A stretch of 64,000 nt of DNA from positions 186,001 to 250,000 of the forward strand of contig NW_019029002.1 in the NCBI RefSeq assembly GCF_002105155.1, written 5' to 3'. Shown here piece after piece: positions 35,364-45,353 of this stretch. The DNA comes from Lobosporangium transversale. Lineage: Eukaryota; Mortierellomycota; Mortierellomycetes; Mortierellales; Mortierellaceae. How positions within the stretch are numbered: position 1 is the first letter of the stretch; each line of letters begins with the position of its first letter. Under the pieces are notes generated by a model. The model saw only the letters and a list, made by a program, of their open reading frames with translations. It ran no database searches and was not told the DNA's origin. Made by a program: the position numbers and the translations under genes.

Positions 35364-36203
35364 ATGAATCCTATTCATCGCTTGGCCCAGGTGTTTGCCC
35401 ACCTCCGGGCTCAAGCTTTTGCTACGACATCAGCTTCATCTCCAATGTCTCGTATGGTTTCTGTTTCTACTTCTACATCCTCTCTCTATCGTAACTATAC
35501 CTCGTCCTCATCTTCCCCTACTTCAAACAAAGGTGCTGCTGATTCTACCACTACTGCCGCGACCACTCCAAAGGCTCACAAGGTCACCAAAAAGGACCGC
35601 GCCTTTTACCCTTATTCCCTTGACATCCAATCCCGTTGGGCAGACAATGATCAATACGGTCACCTCAACAATACTTATTATTATGCTCTCTTTGACACGG
35701 TGATAAACACATTCCTCATCCAAGAGGCAGGATTAGACCCACATAACCAAAGTCAGGGCACAGCCATTGGCGTAGCCGCTGAGTCAGGTTGTCAATATTT
35801 TGATTCCCTTTCGTTCCCAGACATGATCGAGGCACGATTAGCTGTGATCAAATTGGGACGATCCAGTGTTGTCTATCAGGTTGGTATTTTCAAGAAACTT
35901 TCGCTTACACAACGACAACAACAACAACAAGAAGGAGGAGGAGAAGCAGGAGCAGGAGGTAATACGGTTACTCGAGGTGCATCTCCATCGTCCGCAGGAG
36001 TATTTTCGAGAGCTGCGACATCAGTCTTGGATCCTGTAAAGGAAGCAGATATCGACAAGGTATTCCATCCGAACCAGCTTCAGGGAGATGTGGCAGCAGC
36101 TGGACATTTCTGTCATGTCTTTGTGGACAAGAACAGTCGTCGGCCTGTTCCGATCCCTGAAAGGATCCGTGCCGGATTAGAACGTCTTCAAGTGACACCA
36201 TGA
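35364..36203 (+). CDS. Hot-dog acyl-CoA thioesterase (4HBT/YbgC-like), mitochondrial
   Basis: Intronless, 279 residues, ATG at 35364. The first about 45 residues (MNPIHRLAQVFAHLRAQAFA...) are Arg-containing and acid-free, as in a mitochondrial leader; a Ser/Thr linker follows to about residue 70. The hot-dog core begins SRWADNDQYGHLNN (about 90-103) with the likely catalytic Asp, the central helix YYYALFDTVINTFL and then AESGCQYFDSLSFPD. Between GIFKKLSL and GHFCHVFVD is an insert of about 55 residues rich in Gln/Gly/Ala, which is not part of the compact fold. Substrate unknown; the family hydrolyses acyl-CoA thioesters. The upstream in-frame extension to 35235 crosses a T-run and is not needed. 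Confidence 0.8.
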   Translation: MNPIHRLAQVFAHLRAQAFATTSASSPMSRMVSVSTSTSSLYRNYTSSSSSPTSNKGAADSTTTAATTPKAHKVTKKDRAFYPYSLDIQSRWADNDQYGHLNNTYYYALFDTVINTFLIQEAGLDPHNQSQGTAIGVAAESGCQYFDSLSFPDMIEARLAVIKLGRSSVVYQVGIFKKLSLTQRQQQQQEGGGEAGAGGNTVTRGASPSSAGVFSRAATSVLDPVKEADIDKVFHPNQLQGDVAAAGHFCHVFVDKNSRRPVPIPERIRAGLERLQVTP

Positions 36204-36460
36204 ATACTATCATATTGAAAATAATAATAATAAAAAAAAAAAAGAAGAAGAAGAAATAGAGATAGAAATAGAGATAGAATCAGAACATTGCTTGATGGAT
36301 ATCTCAAGAGGCAGCTTCTTTTTCTGCGTTGGTATCTTTGCTCCCAACTCCATTCCTGCGATTTTTTTTTTTTTTTTTTTTTTTTATTTTTCTTTGTCTT
36401 TGTTCTCCTATACCCATTGATTACAACAGTAAACTGTCGAATCAGCTTTGTCCCCGCGAT

Positions 36461-36498
<38 letters not shown>

Positions 36499-37073
36499 CA
36501 TCCGCAAAGACCGCATGTTTAAAAAAAAAAAATTATTGATCTTTTTTCTACCAATAATCCAAAAAGGGCTTGACACTCGAGGCATGTTATCGGGAGAAGG
36601 AAACAAGGCAATAAAGAGAATAAAAATAAAAAATAATAATAAAAATTAAAAATAAAAATAAAATAAAATAAAAATAAAATAAAATAAAAATAAAAATAAA
36701 AAAGAAAACAAAGTATACAATTCTTTTCTTTTTTTTTTTTTTTTTTTTTTTCCTCTAGCCTTTGCGATTTAAGATCCAAGAGCATTCGAAAAATTGATGC
36801 CGATTATTATTCTGTATACCATAGTTAGTCCCCACACCATAAAAAGCTTTCTTCTTTAACTTTTCCTTTTCTTTTTTTTTTTTTTTTTTTTTTTTTTTGT
36901 AAAATAATTCAAAAAATAAAATTAAATTAAAATAAAAGGTTTAATCGTGGATGCTTCATGATTGTGTTGCTACAAAAAAAAAAAAAAGAGAGGGATGAAG
37001 AAAAAGAAAGAATGGTATGCGGATGACAATAAAAACAAAAGGAAAAAAAAAAAAGCGTTTGAACGGCCTATAT
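36204..37073. other. 870-bp homopolymer-rich spacer
   Basis: 3' flanks of two convergent genes. Contains T-runs at about 36361-36385, 36464-36494, 36729-36750 and 36870-36898 and a (AAAAT)n stretch at 36620-36710. No gene. Confidence 0.6.
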
Positions 37074-39728
37074 TTAAAGATTACGAATTGTGTTGCGCCC
37101 AGCACTTCTTCTCTCTCTGCGTTGAGGTCCACCACCACTTTCGCCTCCATTCCTTGATGATGATGATGTTGATGATTTTGTATTACCACGACCACCCTTG
37201 CCTCCACGTCCCTTGACCTGGAATGACATCTCCATACCACCAGCAGTCGAACGTGAGACTGAATTGTCACTGCCTCTATCCTTTGCAACACGTTCTGCAA
37301 AAGATCTCTGAGCTTGTGATTTGAGTACGGGTCCTGAACTGTTTCCTGCTCGTTGCTATCAATAATGAAAATTAGTTCGGTTAGAAATACTCCTTATCGA
37401 GTTCACGCCTTTTTTTTTTTTTTTTTTTTTTTGTCTTGTCATATTGTGTATGTACCTTGAGTGCCTCCATCTTGGGAATGCGTTTACGGTCCTTGACTCC
37501 GGAACGAATCGATGTAATTTGATCCGCCTTCTTCTTCTTATTGTTATTATCCCGATCTGACTTGTAATGACTAACACGGATCAAATCCTCATCTGAATCC
37601 ACATCGCTACCATCACTGTTGCTAACCTCGCTAGCCTCCTCGATCTCATCCTCGCCCACAACGCGGTAGCTAGGCTTCGCAGTTGATTTCACAGGGTTGA
37701 GCAACTTGTATTCGTTCGTATCCTCATCCACCTGGAAATCAGGGTTGGTGAACAGATCTGCGAAACGGCTATCCTTCAGGGCTCCGCCTTCTGTGGCCGC
37801 CTCAGGAAGAGCACCATCTCCAGAAGCTGCAGCCTTGCGACGAGCCTTGGCCTCATCCAACATCATCTTGGTCGCCAATTGTTTGTTGACCTTGGGAAGC
37901 TTCATCGTCGCACGAATACGAGAACCAGCCTCCTTGGCCAACTTCTCCTTTGCTTCTCTCTCCCGGTAATCTGCATACGCGAATGGATTGGCGATTGCCT
38001 TGGCCTTCTCATAGAGTCGTAGGTCAATGAAGAATCCATGCATGTAAGGCTTCAATACAGAGCTTCCAACCAAATGATCCAATCCCAGCCTATATGTTAT
38101 CATATTCAACAAAGAATTAAAGCGTTCATTAGTTAGCCACATTAACAAGATCGGTCATCTATCAATAAGGACCTGAATAAAATGCAATAGCAAACAAACA
38201 AACAAACAAACGAAAAAAGAAAAAAAAAAAAATCATATACGTACGAGGCAAGTTCCTTGCGTGTAACAAACTTGTAATCGTCATAGATATTCTGAACAGG
38301 ATTCTCTTCCAATTCTTCTGTGAGGTTATCGAGGAAGGAACACCATTTTGGTGCTGGTCCCAATGAAGGGATATAATAACTCTGCATCTGAATACCCTCA
38401 TTCGCCACAAACATCAATCCCGAATTATCGACCACGCACACATCATTGATATCGTTGACAGGTTCGATCGATGTGAAATTATTGCCATTTTCTCTGTCCC
38501 AAATCTTGATAATCTTACAATCGGCCGAGACCACTTTAGTACGACCGTCCTCACCCTGGGTACCCTCATGGAATGTCAAACTCTTGATAGGGAAGCCATA
38601 TTGATGATCCTTGACAAAGAGGGGAATACTGCTACGAAGATCATACATGAGCACATGTCCTGTGGTCGTACCAACAGCCATCGTTAATCCATCCTCTCTG
38701 AATTTCATGGAGGAGATACCGAGGGAGGAGGACATGACACTCTCGGGTAAAGAGGGTGCCAGCACTCCAACTCGACCTCTGACACGCAAATCCCAGAATT
38801 CGACTGTTCCTGCATCTGTTCCACATCCGTAGAGTAAATGAGCAGGGTTGATCTCTCCACAGTTGACTCCATTGCCTCCAGTGGGGTCGATGTCTGTGAC
38901 GAGTGAGTTCAAGAACCGTCCTTGTTCCAGATTCAGTCGATAGATTTCATTAGAGGATGCTGTGACGAGAAGATCGCATGAAGGGTAATGATAGGTAAGA
39001 GAACGTCCGAATTTAGGGATCCTGGTTCTGAAATGAAGTCCTCCTTGAGCCTGAAACTCAATACTCCGATCGGCTTGAAGGTGTACAGTCTTTGTCCAAT
39101 CGTCCGATAGGATCTGAAAGTCGACATTCTCCGCATCAGTATGACGATCAAACTTCATGGACATTTCTGAATACTCGTATACTCTCATCTGAGGCTTATA
39201 GACACCTTTATTTATTTAAATAAATAATAAATAAAAAAAATTAGTTATAAAACAGAAAAATAAAATAGGACTTGAACCCTAGATGCGGGGGTAAAAAAAC
39301 TTACCAGTAGCGATAGCATATTTCCCATCCCGAGTCGTTTTGATCTTGAGTGATGCTTCTGGGAATTCGAAATCCTGAATGAGCTCGATACGATGCCTCC
39401 ATTCTTTTTTTTTTTTTTTTTATTTTTTTTTTTATTTTAAAAATAAAATAAAAATCATATTAACACTTGATGGCATTATTAAAAAGAACTTCATGATAGT
39501 ATAAAGAATCTCTAACCCTATTTCCCTATTTCTTTGTCTTTTTTCTTTTTTTTTTTTTTTTTTTCCTTTTCATCACCACTCCTTCCTAGATAAAGGATTG
39601 GTACCTAAATCATTCTTGAGTGCTTTCTTGTTCCGTCTAGCAAGCCAGTCAGGTATGGACCGTGAGCCTTTTGAACCCGAAACTGTGTAAATCTTGACAT
39701 TGTTTGCATTCTGAACTTGCAATGACAT
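37074..39728 (-). CDS. ENP2: NOL10/Enp2, nucleolar WD40 protein of 40S ribosome assembly
   Basis: Exons 39728-39605, 39403-39305, 39205-38245, 38089-37456 and 37355-37074 give 699 residues (yeast Enp2 707, human NOL10 688). Part of the small-subunit processome. The N-terminus is family-typical (MSLQVQNANNVKIYTVSG, then IPDWLARRNKKALKN); the WD40 part shows GTVEFWDLRVRGRV and CKIIKIWDRENG. The NUC153-like end has RFADLFTNPDFQVDED, followed by acidic and Lys-rich stretches and a Gly/Arg tail (VKGRGGKGGRGN, RRSAGRN). Introns 1 and 4 carry T/A runs of about 20 bases. All junctions keep frame. Confidence 0.95.
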
Positions 39729-39795
39729 TGTGATAAATTAAGCAACGAACTGCAATGGAAATATTTATGTGTATATTTATATATATATGTATGTC

Positions 39796-39827
<32 letters not shown>

Positions 39828-40267
39828 ATGGTATGTGTAATAGAGAATAAGACCTCATAAAAAAAAAAAAAAAGGCAAAAAACAAACAGAGTGACTGCTA
39901 CATCTAGGCAGGCACGTGACGCTAGGAAGTTCAAAAAAACGTTTGAGACAGCATTAGATTGACGCCAAGCAGATAAAAAGGCGTAATATCCCACGGATAT
40001 GTCAATAGCTGAATCCAGAAGCATGGGGGCAACAAACAAGAAAATGCTTAAGGTGGGGTAGGCTACTTCAGAGAAACTTTAGTTAGAATAGTAATGTCAT
40101 GTTATGAACACTGAATAAACTTACATCAAGGGCGCTTTTACATCACGATTATTAGTCGATCATCGAAAGAGACATTCCCATCCCCATACTCGCCTTTTTT
40201 ATTTTTTTATTTTATTTTTATTATTGTTATTATTACTTATTTTTGATCTTCCAACAAAATATGCTTC
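39729..40267. other. 540-bp spacer
   Basis: Upstream of ENP2, with A-runs at about 39796-39823 and 39858-39873. No gene recognised. Confidence 0.5.
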
Positions 40268-40948
40268 TTAAACAGTACTGATCCTCAGTGTAGGCAATCT
40301 CTCTTTAAGCATCGCTTTCAACTTTTGAATCTCCTCCAGGTGTTCTGCTCGTGCCAGGCAATGGCTGTAAAGGCCAAACTTCCGCAACGGCAGCATTAGT
40401 TGCTTACTATGTAGCAGATGGTCCACCAGAAGCTTAAACATCTCCAAATTAAAATGCATCAAGGAATCGGACGACGACATATGGAAAGGCATTACCTTTA
40501 GGATAAATAAATATCATAAGCCTTTCCAACATGCAACGTCCTTTCAGCAGTACCGTTTGCTCTCGGATTTCTGTAACACTTTCAATAACTGTGGCGAATT
40601 CACAAGAGCTTGGTGATCCATAGAGAAGCTCCAGCGACCTCAGTGTTCGAACCAGTGGTAGTTTGTCGTCAAATACTCTTTCAAGTAATGTACCAACTAT
40701 GAAGGTTCCGAGTGTAAGCTCTACAAGGTTGGGGCAGCAGACGAGAAGATTACTGAAATGGGACACTGCAGAGGGGTTACTGAAATTAATTCTGATCAAG
40801 TGAAGGCTTCGAAGGTTTGGTGCCATTGCAAAAGTCGAAATGTTGACACGGGAGAAAAGGTTCTCAAAATATCTGAGTTTCATCGATTGGATACGTGCGT
40901 TGCTAATGAGCTGAATAAGTGGATTGAACCGGCGACCGCGATTGATAA
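40268..40948 (-). pseudogene. LRR gene, C-terminal part, cut off by element B
   Basis: Minus-strand leucine-rich repeats (FNPLIQLISNARIQSMKL; APNLRSLHLIRINFSN; CPNLVELTLGTF) ending at stop 40268. The frame changes once near 40495 (a single base between IYPKG and MPFHMSSSDSL). The upstream part of the same gene is at 52045-53980. Joining the two parts through a single TTA keeps frame exactly, showing that element B split this gene. The first codons read from the minus strand here run out of the element's terminal repeat. Confidence 0.8.
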
Positions 40949-41464
40949 GGCGGACATCCGAACCCGAGAAGTTGCCCAAAATACAAATAAATGTAAGATA
41001 TTCGAAGGTCCAAGCTACATCCGAAGGCTCTCAGAAAGTAAGTTGTTGCCATAACTAATCTTTTAAAATATATTCTGATGAATAGATGCGAGACTCGAGC
41101 AACAAATCTAATTAAAAACATTCTAACTATCACAAAGCTGAAGTCCTTTTGCCCGGTGATTTGATAGGCTGTTTAAAATTTATTTATTAAAGACATTGAC
41201 TACTTATCTGAGGATAGACTTCATGTGAGACACTGATGCGGCTGGTCAACCTATAACCAGACCAACAGACACCACTGCTGCCTTCGGATTATAATGCCAA
41301 ACACCCAATACATATACTACGGGTTCATTAAAACACACTGTTCGGCCTGCAGCCCACTAATATCAAACACTCCCAAATTGGGCATCTCTTTTTTAAAAAG
41401 TGCGATTAAATTCGAACAGGATTTATCTGGGTGGCCAAATCAGTTTCGAGCTCGGATGTCCGCC
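40949..41464 (+). repeat. Left terminal direct repeat of element B
   Basis: 516 bp with tips GGCGGACATCCGA and TCGGATGTCCGCC, same orientation as the right copy. The single difference I found is C at 41354 against T at 51934. The inner flank is TTG, not TAA, so the repeat did not insert on its own here. Confidence 0.95.
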
Positions 41465-41557
41465 TTGTGGTATCCCTTCTTTCGTTTTCGGTCCTCATGA
41501 TACCCGAATTCTCATATGATAACACATTCCTACGGAAGAAGGGATAGTTAAACTAGA

Positions 41558-42943
41558 TCAAAACTCGCGTTTGGAGTTCCAGTAGTCATCAATGGCGCGA
41601 GTCTGATTAAAGCTGCTGAGTGGCTCCCATGAATTGTCACATTTATTGTAGCCCTTCCATTGAACAAGATATTCTACTCCATCCCCTTCTCCTCGGTGCT
41701 CTATTATCTTTTTGATTTCATATGCAGTTTCTATATTGCTATCACCCATTTCATGATCGTTGTCAACATTTGAGGTAGTAGTGATACCGAGATTTAAAAA
41801 AGCATCCTGAAGCTGATACATGCTTCGAGCATCTTTGATTTCTACAACATAGCTTGGAGCAGTGGGAATTTGAGAAATGTTTGCCTCAGTGCCATCTGGA
41901 TAGTCGAAGTTCTCTTGCATCCAGAAGCTGTGATGTGGCTCTATAGTTATATTACGTAAGGCAACCATGCGTTTGATATTGAGAAGTAGGCAGCATAGCT
42001 TAAATTGCAGAGAGAAAATACTCTTTTCAGATACCCTCTTCACCACAGTATGACTGAATTTGGTGAAGATGGTCTGCATTTCTCCGAAATAACTTTCAAT
42101 CCTAGAACGAAAACTCCCAACCATTTCGTTATACTTTTTTTCCTGGTCTGTAAATGCTATCCCTCTTGTCTTGCGGACTGGACAGCAGAAGTTTGTTGAT
42201 TCCAGTTGGTCACTGTGTTCAATGATCCCATGTAGGAATTGCGAATAGCCTCCATCCAGGGTAATACAGTCAAGGCGATCGATTTTCTTCTCAATGGCCA
42301 TTTTGGAGAGCATGGTTCCATCACTAAAATCACGGCATTCGGCGGGTTGTGATACAAACACAATCATGCTATTCATATCACAGCATACTTGTGTGCGGAA
42401 CCCAGACTTTTTGAGTTTGTATGAATACAAACTGGCTTTATCTGCATTTAGGTATGCCACTCGACTATCATGGCCATCGATGTGAAGTGTAATATGTTTG
42501 AACTCCTCTGGGTTGATGGATCGTGATGTGAGCAGACGCAAGGTAATACTTGAGGACATGTTAGCAAGACAGGACGTTAACTTTGAATCCAGGGTATGTG
42601 TTTCCCTGCCAAAAAAATCTTTATACACATCATGGAATGAACTCTTGGGTAAAAATACACTCATCTCAGAGGTCGAAACCCCTTTCAATAACATGTACAG
42701 TATTAGGATGCCTTTCTCAACATTTCTGTAAGGGCCAGGATAATTCCTCGTGCCAAAAATCACTGTCAAGAAAAAGAACACTGGAACGATGCCCAGACGG
42801 TGCTGCACAAAGTCTTTGGCCTTCTCTATATTTTCCACACTCTTGATCTCAGTACGGTGGAATTTGCTCCGCTTCAAAATGGGCCAGTCCTGGTGCAGGA
42901 ATCCCCATTGAGTTGATATCAATCTGTCAAACTCTGCATCCAT
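41558..42943 (-). CDS. DDE transposase with C-terminal chromodomain (element B)
   Basis: Single exon, 461 residues, ATG at 42943. Homolog of the element A transposase along its whole length. Catalytic acids: Asp156 in HIDGHDS, Asp230 in TLDGGY, Glu283 in SRIESYFGEM. The last about 55 residues are a chromodomain (YEIKKIIEHRGEGDGVEYL, VQWKGYN, SWEP) with a better aromatic cage than in A. It reads outward toward the left repeat, opposite to the element A arrangement. Intact frame, near-identical terminal repeats and a clean target duplication suggest recent activity. Confidence 0.88.
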   Translation of the reverse strand: MDAEFDRLISTQWGFLHQDWPILKRSKFHRTEIKSVENIEKAKDFVQHRLGIVPVFFFLTVIFGTRNYPGPYRNVEKGILILYMLLKGVSTSEMSVFLPKSSFHDVYKDFFGRETHTLDSKLTSCLANMSSSITLRLLTSRSINPEEFKHITLHIDGHDSRVAYLNADKASLYSYKLKKSGFRTQVCCDMNSMIVFVSQPAECRDFSDGTMLSKMAIEKKIDRLDCITLDGGYSQFLHGIIEHSDQLESTNFCCPVRKTRGIAFTDQEKKYNEMVGSFRSRIESYFGEMQTIFTKFSHTVVKRVSEKSIFSLQFKLCCLLLNIKRMVALRNITIEPHHSFWMQENFDYPDGTEANISQIPTAPSYVVEIKDARSMYQLQDAFLNLGITTTSNVDNDHEMGDSNIETAYEIKKIIEHRGEGDGVEYLVQWKGYNKCDNSWEPLSSFNQTRAIDDYWNSKREF

Positions 42944-43016
42944 TGTATAACATCACTAGCTATTATAGATATATATTCATTTAAAGATTATATTTTGGGA
43001 TTTGCTCTGCGGACCA

Positions 43017-43066
43017 GGGGCCAACTTGCAAGCTCTCTCTTAGAAAAGAATTTGTAAGTTGGCCCC
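43017..43066 (+). repeat. Palindrome P1 of element B
   Basis: 50 bp with 15-bp arms: GGGGCCAACTTGCAA and TTTGTAAGTTGGCCCC side, centre GCTCTCTCTTAGAAAAG. Flanks GCGGACCA and, further right, GGGTAAATATG. Confidence 0.92.
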
Positions 43067-43258
43067 GGATAAACTGGTCGGGTAAATATGTTAAAAAATA
43101 AAAAGATAGCCCTCGGGAGGGAGCAGGCGAGTGGCAGACGAGAGATACGTTATACTCGACTTTTTAATAAAAGCGGAAATAGGCACATTTTTAAATCAAA
43201 ATCTTGTGTTCTTTATTTTTAAAAAGTGCATAACATATAATGCAGTCAGCGCGAGGTC

Positions 43259-43325
43259 ATTGAGTGTTGGTGTTGTAGATGCGAGTGATATATTCGATCA
43301 TCTCCTCCTCAGTCTTCTTTTCCTA
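43259..43325 (-). pseudogene. Remnant of a coiled-coil/C-terminal-domain gene (last ~20 codons)
   Basis: The minus strand encodes EEEMIEYITRIYNTNTQ and a stop, matching the last residues of the coiled-coil proteins of both elements (EEEMIVYVQKVFNTHTQ in A). It lies just downstream of the intact tail of the element B copy, so it is a leftover of a second, lost copy or a swapped 3' end. Confidence 0.55.
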
Positions 43326-43386
43326 CCGAAGGTCCTATCCACTAAGCGTGGGGCTGGAGGATTGCAGAATGCTGTGGGCCTTCAGG

Positions 43387-44170
43387 CTAATCGCTTTCTG
43401 GGCTGGGAGCAACAGCAGGAGTGGTGGCAGTGGCTGGACTGGCAGCGGCAGCTGGGCCGTCCCTAGTATAGGTATGGAAAACCTTTGTGATATACCCAAT
43501 CATCTCAGCTTCAGTGTTATTCTCGCTTCGAAGTACAAAGCTACGGTTATTAAGCTTGATCGGGGCATCTTTGTCGCGCCTCATATGCTGAATGACATTA
43601 TCTCCTCTTGGCGACGGATCAAATCGCAACTCCTTAACCTCAATAGCATCAAGCTCAGGGTTGTCGGTAATAAATTGCTTGACTCTACCGTCGATAAGCT
43701 TCCGTTGTTGAGCAAAGATGCGAAATCCTCCAACTGGCAATGGTTGAGGCTTCTGGAACTTTAAAACAACAAAGATCTCCTGGTCTTTAGATGGACGCGG
43801 TAAAACTCGATTCTGGTTGGCTTCTTGGAGTGCGCGCTCGCAGTTGACAAAGGCATCTTTAACGTTCTGCAGTTCGAGCTTAGTCTCAGCGTGGCTAGAT
43901 AACTCCTTATCAAGCTCCGCCTTGGTCCCTTGGCGCGCATACTCACTGTTGGCAAGAGCGAGTTTAGAGTTTTTCAACTCCAGTTCTTTCTCTTCCAAAT
44001 TGGATAGAGCTGTGTCAAGATCCGATTGAGTGGATTCCAGGTCATCCTTGGCATCCATAAGGTCTAGCTGCGTATTTCGGAGTTCAAGTGAGGGCTGCAA
44101 CCTTCTCTTGCAGTCTTTCAATACTGGACTCTTGTGCTGGTCTGGCGGGTCTGGTGGTGGTGGTGGTCAT
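43387..44170 (-). CDS. Coiled-coil protein with conserved C-terminal domain (element B), one frame change
   Basis: ATG at 44170 opens (MTTTTTRPARPAQESSIERL) and runs into a stop near 44094; one base shift there continues as the 230-codon frame ending at 43387. About 100 residues of heptad coiled coil (LELRNTQLDLMDAKDDLEST and on) precede the conserved domain: FVVLKFQKPQPLPVGGFRIF, FITDNPELDAIEVKELRF, PSPRGDNVI. An Ala/Pro tail follows that element A lacks. Role unknown; a DUF3627-like (KilA-N partner) relation is my pattern-based guess. Position between two palindromes, as its own module, differs from element A, where it stays with the primase gene. Confidence 0.6.
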
Positions 44171-44526
44171 AGTTCAAAATTGTTTTTTGGGTGAAGTAAT
44201 TAAGAAAGTTTTGAGTGGCATAATTTCAAAAGGCCACGGTTTAAATTGCAAATTTCGACAGAAATTGGTTGAGCTGGCATAATTTAATTGGTTCAGGTAA
44301 GGAAAATTGGGAAGGAAAAGAGGTGATTTGGCAGAATTCCATTGGACGAATTTTTTTTTTAAAAAAAGAAAAGGAAGGAAAAGGAAGCAAACTCACGTCA
44401 CAGGGTGAAGGATTTTATTTTAATGACTTTAAAAAGCACTATCTCGTTTTGGCGAACCTGAGCCACAGCCGGAAATTTTTTTTTCGGTGCATTTGAACAG
44501 CTTCATGCGCACGGGCCAGGCTTGGC

Positions 44527-44578
44527 GGTGGCCAACTTACAAATTCTTTTCTAAGAGAGAGCTTGCAAGTTGGCCACC
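44527..44578 (-). repeat. Palindrome P2 of element B
   Basis: 52 bp with arms GGTGGCCAACTTACAA and TTGCAAGTTGGCCACC. Both arms carry the same extra T/A pair relative to P1 (GGTGGCC against GGGGCC), so the pairing is kept. The centre is reversed relative to P1, but the outer flank order (GGCCAGG side left, GGGTAAATATGG right) is the same. Confidence 0.92.
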
Positions 44579-45353
44579 GGCTAAACTACGGGTAAATATG
44601 GTGACTGGATCGCACGGCCACCACTACCACCACTTTTTTGCATTTTTAAAAAAAAAAAAAAAAATTTATTACTGAGATGTCGATTGTGTTACCATTCGCC
44701 TCCAGAAATAAATGCTCTTGAAGACCAGCTCAAATTCCATATAAATACACCCAACTTGTGGAGGACCTTTTCTGCTCTATTTAATTCTATTTTCTAAATA
44801 CGACAATTAAAAAGGTGACCAACATTTGCATCATTGCGTGGTGGATTGGACGTATCTGGCACGATCTGGACTAATAATTAGCGAAGCCACTTCTTAGCGA
44901 CAGCCGTGGACAGCACGTGACAATCCTGTCGGGGTATGGACATATCTGGCACAATCTGGACTAACAGTTGGCAAGCCACCTTTTAGCGACAGTTGTGGAC
45001 AGCATGCGACAATCCCGGGTAGCAAAATTTCTTTCACTACGCCACAAAGAAACAAATGCTGATGTCTGGCAAGAAATTTGCGACCGTAAATTTATAAACA
45101 TTTAAGCTGTCACAATAAAACTCTCATGGAATTTTTTTTGGAAAAATGCATTTGAAGTATGTGGGACCTAATCAATATGTCTTTTTTTGAAATTTTAGAT
45201 ATAACAGTCACAAATGTGACATGATGCTAAAAATAGATGGTTTTTTTTTGAAAAAAGAAAAATTCTCACACTTCTTCTCACACTTCTTCTCACACTTCTA
45301 CAACTTTTCAATCACACACTTTATTCCCAAGTTTTCCTTTCGCCCTGAAAATA
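44579..45353. other. Upstream region of the element B cargo gene
   Basis: 775 bp without a gene. Contains an imperfect direct repeat of about 65 bp (GGACGTATCTGGCACGATCT near 44848 and GGACATATCTGGCACAATCT near 44936) and a triple TTCTCACAC near 45262-45297, just before the cargo ATG. Confidence 0.6.
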
